64,000 nt of DNA from Thunnus maccoyii. Lineage: Eukaryota > Chordata > Actinopteri > Scombriformes > Scombridae. The number at the start of each line of letters is the position of its first letter. Within the stretch, counting starts at the first letter, position 1. Shown here piece after piece: positions 59,480 through 64,000 of this stretch. The position numbers were made by a program, and so were the translations under genes. The stretch lies in assembly GCF_910596095.1 (NCBI RefSeq), contig NC_056550.1, forward strand, positions 17,826,501 through 17,890,500, written 5' to 3'. The notes beneath the pieces are model-generated. The model saw only the letters and a program-made list of their open reading frames with translations. It made no database searches and was not told where the DNA came from.

Positions 59480-62400
59480 TTCAATGTCTGATTATTTTTT
59501 CTTTGGTTTCTAAAAAATTGAACACTGCTCCTGGAGTATCAACCTTTTACCACAAGGGGGCAGTAAATAGTCATGAGTCTTACAGCAGTGAGTAACATAA
59601 CCAACAGAATTACACCATTTATTAATCCTGCTGAAAACAGTTAACGTATATTTATTTCATATTGTAATAATTTGAAAATCCCTAATTGTACTAACACATA
59701 AAAGTATATATCATATTTTTGTATGATAAACCGCTGTGGGTGGGGCTAAAATTGCTTTTGTTTCAATAAATCAAACCCTGCTTATAATACTGCTGATTGA
59801 CTATTGTGGATTTTTAACGCAATCAGTGTCTGTGTTTGGGTTGATCACTGTATTTTCTGGTATAGTGCTCTGATTTATTAATCAACCAATAAAGTATATT
59901 ATGCATCACTAGGTCATTTAAGTGTTATGTATGTTACAGATTTCTTGGCCTGGTGGCTTGATGTATGGTAGTAATTAACACAACACACAAATACTCCAAG
60001 GTTCAGGCTGAATTCAATACATCTCTTTTCTCTGTCTCTTGAGATCTGCTTAAGAGTTGCTGTGGGTCTTGATTTGTCAGTGTCTTGAGTCTATTTTAAG
60101 CTTCCCTAAATGTGCACTGACCTTGAAAAAGCCCCCTTTTTACCTTTTAGATGGACTGAGGGCCAGGAAGTGCGTGTGTCAGGAGTTAGAGGCTTTGTTG
60201 CTCATGTTTGGTGAGCCAGTGTGTGAAAGTGTTACCGTAGCACCGGCATAAAAACGGGGGTGACTGAATGGTCAAAGCCCCAGAGCCTCCCCTCTCAGGG
60301 AGTTTCACTGAGGGGACATGAGCGAGACAAGAGCTGGGCAGATGGGTGGATGGGTAGGGGGTGGATCATCACATGTCATCGTACATGTACAACGTGCAGC
60401 ATGACATGAAAACACAACAGGTGCACGGGTGAGGCAATGTCGCAGAAAGGCTGTAATTATGGATGAATCCTCTATGCTCTGATGCACATAATAACTAGAT
60501 ATCAGCTAATTAGTTACCAATCACACTCCACTGTGGCCAGGATTATGAGCAGTCAAGGAAACAACACTCAGTGGGAGCTAACACTGATCACACCGTATCG
60601 GGGATAAGAAGGCTTAAGGGGCGCTAGATGGGCTGCAATAACCCAACCACTTAGGTATGTGTTATCCCTAACTGATCTCTAGCTGATCACAATGTTTATG
60701 CTTATTCCTGAGTGTACTAAAGGTCGCCTTCTGTTGTGCGCTGCCGTAGCTTAACAGACAGCTGCAAGCAAACAGTGCTGCATTCAGAAGTCAGAAGCTG
60801 TATTCACACCACGGTTATTAAAAGATTACATCAGGGATCACACCACACTGTATGATTAATTACCTTGACTGATGCTCTGTAAAACTGAATCCAGCTGAGC
60901 AAGTATGCCCACAGGTCTGCATGTACATACAAATACGTATGAGATGGTTGAAAGCGTCACTGTGGCTGGTGTCGGAAATACTGACTCAGGGTTACTGTAG
61001 TGAAACAAAGCCTTGCTTTCCCCAGATTAGTATGAGACCAGTCCTCTCATCCTCCCCGGTGCATAAAGCTCTTACAGTAATAGTCCCTGTCCAAACACTG
61101 TGAGTGTTGCTGCTCTGGGTTTTGTCTCTTAAACTGACAGCTTGCTTTTTTACTGTATCTCTTTGATCACTTTGTGTAGTATGTTTTGGACAAAGACCAG
61201 CGTTTGACAGAATCATCATCCAAACCATCAGGTCAAATCTGCATATGCATACAGTGTGTGGTTCAAAGGGGAGCTGACTCAGGAAGGGGCTGGGCTGCTT
61301 GGCTTCAGTCCCCTGCTTCCCATGGTTCACAGATGAGCAGCACAATGCTGTCGTAACAGGCAGCTTAGCTCATGAATAAAACATAACCACAGTATTAGTG
61401 CTTAAAGATGTCTTTTCATTCCCAGTTTGAATCACGAGGTAGGTATATTGAAGTTTATATGTATATGATTAATAATAATTTCTGTGCGCTGTTATGCTTT
61501 TATCGCACTGGCACATGCACAAGCACACAAGCAATTATGCTGCTCATCAGCACATAACCATACACACATATACACACATACACACACCTCAATTGAGCCC
61601 GTTCAAGATGTTCCCAGAGAAACCCTGAAGCATGAACTGTGTATATTTTCAATAGTTTTTTATTAATATGTGCTGATACAAGGTCGCTCACACCTGCGAT
61701 GATGCAAACACTCAAAGAAAATCATCCCCTTTGGCCCAGACAGCTGTCAAAGCAATGACTGTGAGAAAAAAGAAAAAGAAAATAAAACAAATTAACATCA
61801 TTCCTCAATGAAAATAGAAACAGAATCAAGGTTTTAGATCACAAATGTCTCAGCAGTACATGATAAATTATCAGTTTTATATAAAAATCACAGAAAGCTC
61901 TGGAAATGGTGCTATATGTTGAACTCACAATGTCAGATTGTTTCTACCATTTCCTACAGCCTGCTACGTAAAACCCAAGCACCCGATAATTTATTCCCAT
62001 AAATTTAAGCATTTAAGGGACTTCCAATACTGACCAGATTCTACTGTTCAGAGCTAATTAATACAGCCCTTAGCTGATACTCCGAGTATCCCATTCACAC
62101 CTGCTATAGCCAGCTATTCCACTTCTGATAACGCACACAGACTGTGATTTTTCTGCCCCATGGACCATCATGGTATGGAGATCACTACACATGCAGGTAC
62201 AGTACAGCTCCTCCACACTCTGGAGAATAAGGAAGAAATACAGTAGAAATAACCATGCCTACAGATTCAGCCTGCTCCTGCCTAATGTGGATGGATGTTA
62301 ACATGTAAACAGCAAACCCACTTCAGTGTATACTGTTATTTAAGACTACCTACCCAACTGAATGTATATGATATACTATATGACTGTGTGAGAAAAGATA

Positions 62401-64000
62401 TGTTTGTTTTGGTTTTGGACCTGAGGGTCTCTTTGTAGAATGGGCCTTTCCAGGTTTAACATTTGGAGAACCCCATCCTCTGTTAGTCCTACCCTGTTCA
62501 TCAAAAATGGCAGCTGCCCTGACTTAGTGGCACAGCTCCACATATACATATTCAACACAAAAGAGAAACAGCACAATCCTCATCATTGGTGTTTATGCCA
62601 TACCCCTACATATTCTTAAAACTACTCTATATACTCTCTAAAAGTACTGTATAGTAGTCATGTGGACACGTAACAAGAGACCAATAACAAAATAGTACTA
62701 CTTTATCATTGTTTACATTTGCGTTTTAAAAATCTCTATAGGAAAATCCAGTTGCATTTGTTAGCACTCTAAAAATCTCGCTTTAATTGGCTGATGCGGC
62801 AGTGGATTCTTTTTCACATTTTTTTTTTTTTTTTAAGGAAGCATCCATTAGACCAAACAACAAGCACATCATCGTTCTCCCTCTACAAGCACATTTGTTT
62901 TATTCTGTGAACAAACTTGAGATCTGACATGCCAGCTTGATCAATTTTAACCGTAATGTGATAACCTCTGGACTACATACCACCAACAGAAAGCCATCTG
63001 AAATAAAGCAGCGCATTCATCTTCTTATCTCCAGATCCGACCCTGCACAGCCTCGTTGCAACCCCCTCCTCCTCCTCCTCCTCCTCCTCACTGCATCCTC
63101 TCGCTCTCACTGCCTATAGCTATGAATTTGTGACATCTCTGCTGTCTCCCTCTTGGGCCAGTCTTTGCAGACATAATGACCCTCTACTGCCCTGCTGCTG
63201 GTGAACTCACACACCAGTATCCCATCCGCCCTCCTGGTGTGATCTAGGCCACACAAATCACAAATCAAAAATAAAAAAAAAAGGTCTGTGTGTGAAAGGG
63301 TCAACTGCAAGTGAACAGACTGTCGGCCTGCTGGGACCTCTGCTGTCTAATGATAGACTGAACAATGCCACAGCTCACTCTCCACTGACACTAAGCTGCA
63401 GGGGTGAGACAGCACTGTGTCAAAGGTTGGGCATCCCACTTTTTAAACAACTTCCCACCAAACCGCTGGAGCACACGCGTCAGGCTTGCCACCAGCATGG
63501 AATGGGAATTGTGTCAACCATTTGCACACAAAGACGGAAAAAGAGAGCCGGAAAGAGAGTGAAGGCGAAAACACTGCAGTAAATTAGTACCCACGGTGTT
63601 ATTATTGTAATCAGAGGTTTGGAGGGTTTTGAATGGTTGAGAAACTCCCGTTGTGTGAGCCTTCGTCCGACAGCGTGGGCCGCAGATGTTCTACTGTATA
63701 ATCACTATCATTTACCACAGTACAGCACTCCTCTGTTTATTGAGATATTAATCTGGGATAAACAAAGCTTTTGACAAAACAAATTAACACTCTCAAAGAA
63801 GTGCTGCACTAATGGAGTCCATTGAGATTGATATTAAAATGCGGATGAGATGTGGGGTGTGAGGGGGTTGGGGGAGGGGAAAAAGAGGAGCTTGGAGGTG
63901 TTGGAAAAAGAGAAGCAGGCCCAAGGTGACGCACATTCCTCCTCTCGTGGGGAGTGTCAGGCTAAACAGTGTTTCTCCATGGGGCAGGTCCCAGCTGAGC
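59480..64000. other. Intergenic region, nothing recognised
   Basis: Neither strand shows an exon chain. Simple sequence is limited to an AC-rich stretch near 61555-61590, a poly(T) at 62819-62834 and a (CTC)n run at 63065-63090. The short open frames lack conserved motifs. Confidence 0.55.
63065..63090. repeat. (CTC)n trinucleotide repeat
   Basis: About eight CTC units. Confidence 0.9.

Noticed and set aside
1-64000. tRNA, rRNA or snRNA genes
   Set aside because: I saw no A-box/B-box pair, ribosomal core sequence or snRNA signature. A covariance-model scan would be needed to exclude short RNAs.

Overview
The window is nuclear DNA of a ray-finned (teleost) fish. The signs are short phase-matched exons with GT/AG borders, long AT-rich introns, dinucleotide and tetranucleotide microsatellites, and several decayed Tc1/mariner elements. 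All gene models were assembled by hand from splice signals and reading-frame continuity; none has been checked against transcripts or a database.

Region 1 (1-17.5 kb) is a tandem array of TNFSF14 (LIGHT)-like ligand genes on the + strand. Only the last 13 codons of the first copy are present (1-42). The second copy (2609-7340) carries a frameshifting 14-nt deletion in exon 3 and has lost both splice signals of the 5'UTR intron, so it is probably a pseudogene. The third copy (14256-16785) is intact, with 4 coding exons and 229 aa. Between copies 2 and 3, on the - strand, lie two recognisable exons of a dead tmed1-like (p24 family) gene with an in-frame stop. Intron 1 of copy 2 holds an internal tandem duplication in which one Tc1-like insertion was copied and each daughter then lost a different part.

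Region 2 (20.3-24.5 kb) holds a second TNF ligand gene on the - strand. It has five coding exons and 224 aa and is closest in feel to CD70 (TNFSF7). The TNFSF14 + CD70 linkage mirrors the human 19p13.3 cluster TNFSF9-CD70-TNFSF14, so this looks like the teleost counterpart of an immune co-stimulation locus.

Region 3 (27.3-43.8 kb, + strand) is a six-exon lipid phosphate phosphatase gene (330 aa, PLPP3-like) with an 11.8-kb first intron and all three catalytic motifs intact.

Region 4 (43.8-54.4 kb) shows no gene I can support, only purine tracts and degenerate TG-rich sequence.

Region 5 (54.4-59.5 kb, + strand) is a 14-exon gene for a 369-aa type I membrane protein: signal peptide, about 110-residue ectodomain with six cysteines, one transmembrane segment, and a long tyrosine-free tail built of small phase-2 exons. 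I do not recognise its family, and it is the best candidate in the window for something undescribed. A MITE-like element sits in its third intron, and a UG repeat sits just before an in-frame cassette exon.

Region 6 (59.5-64 kb) has no supported gene.
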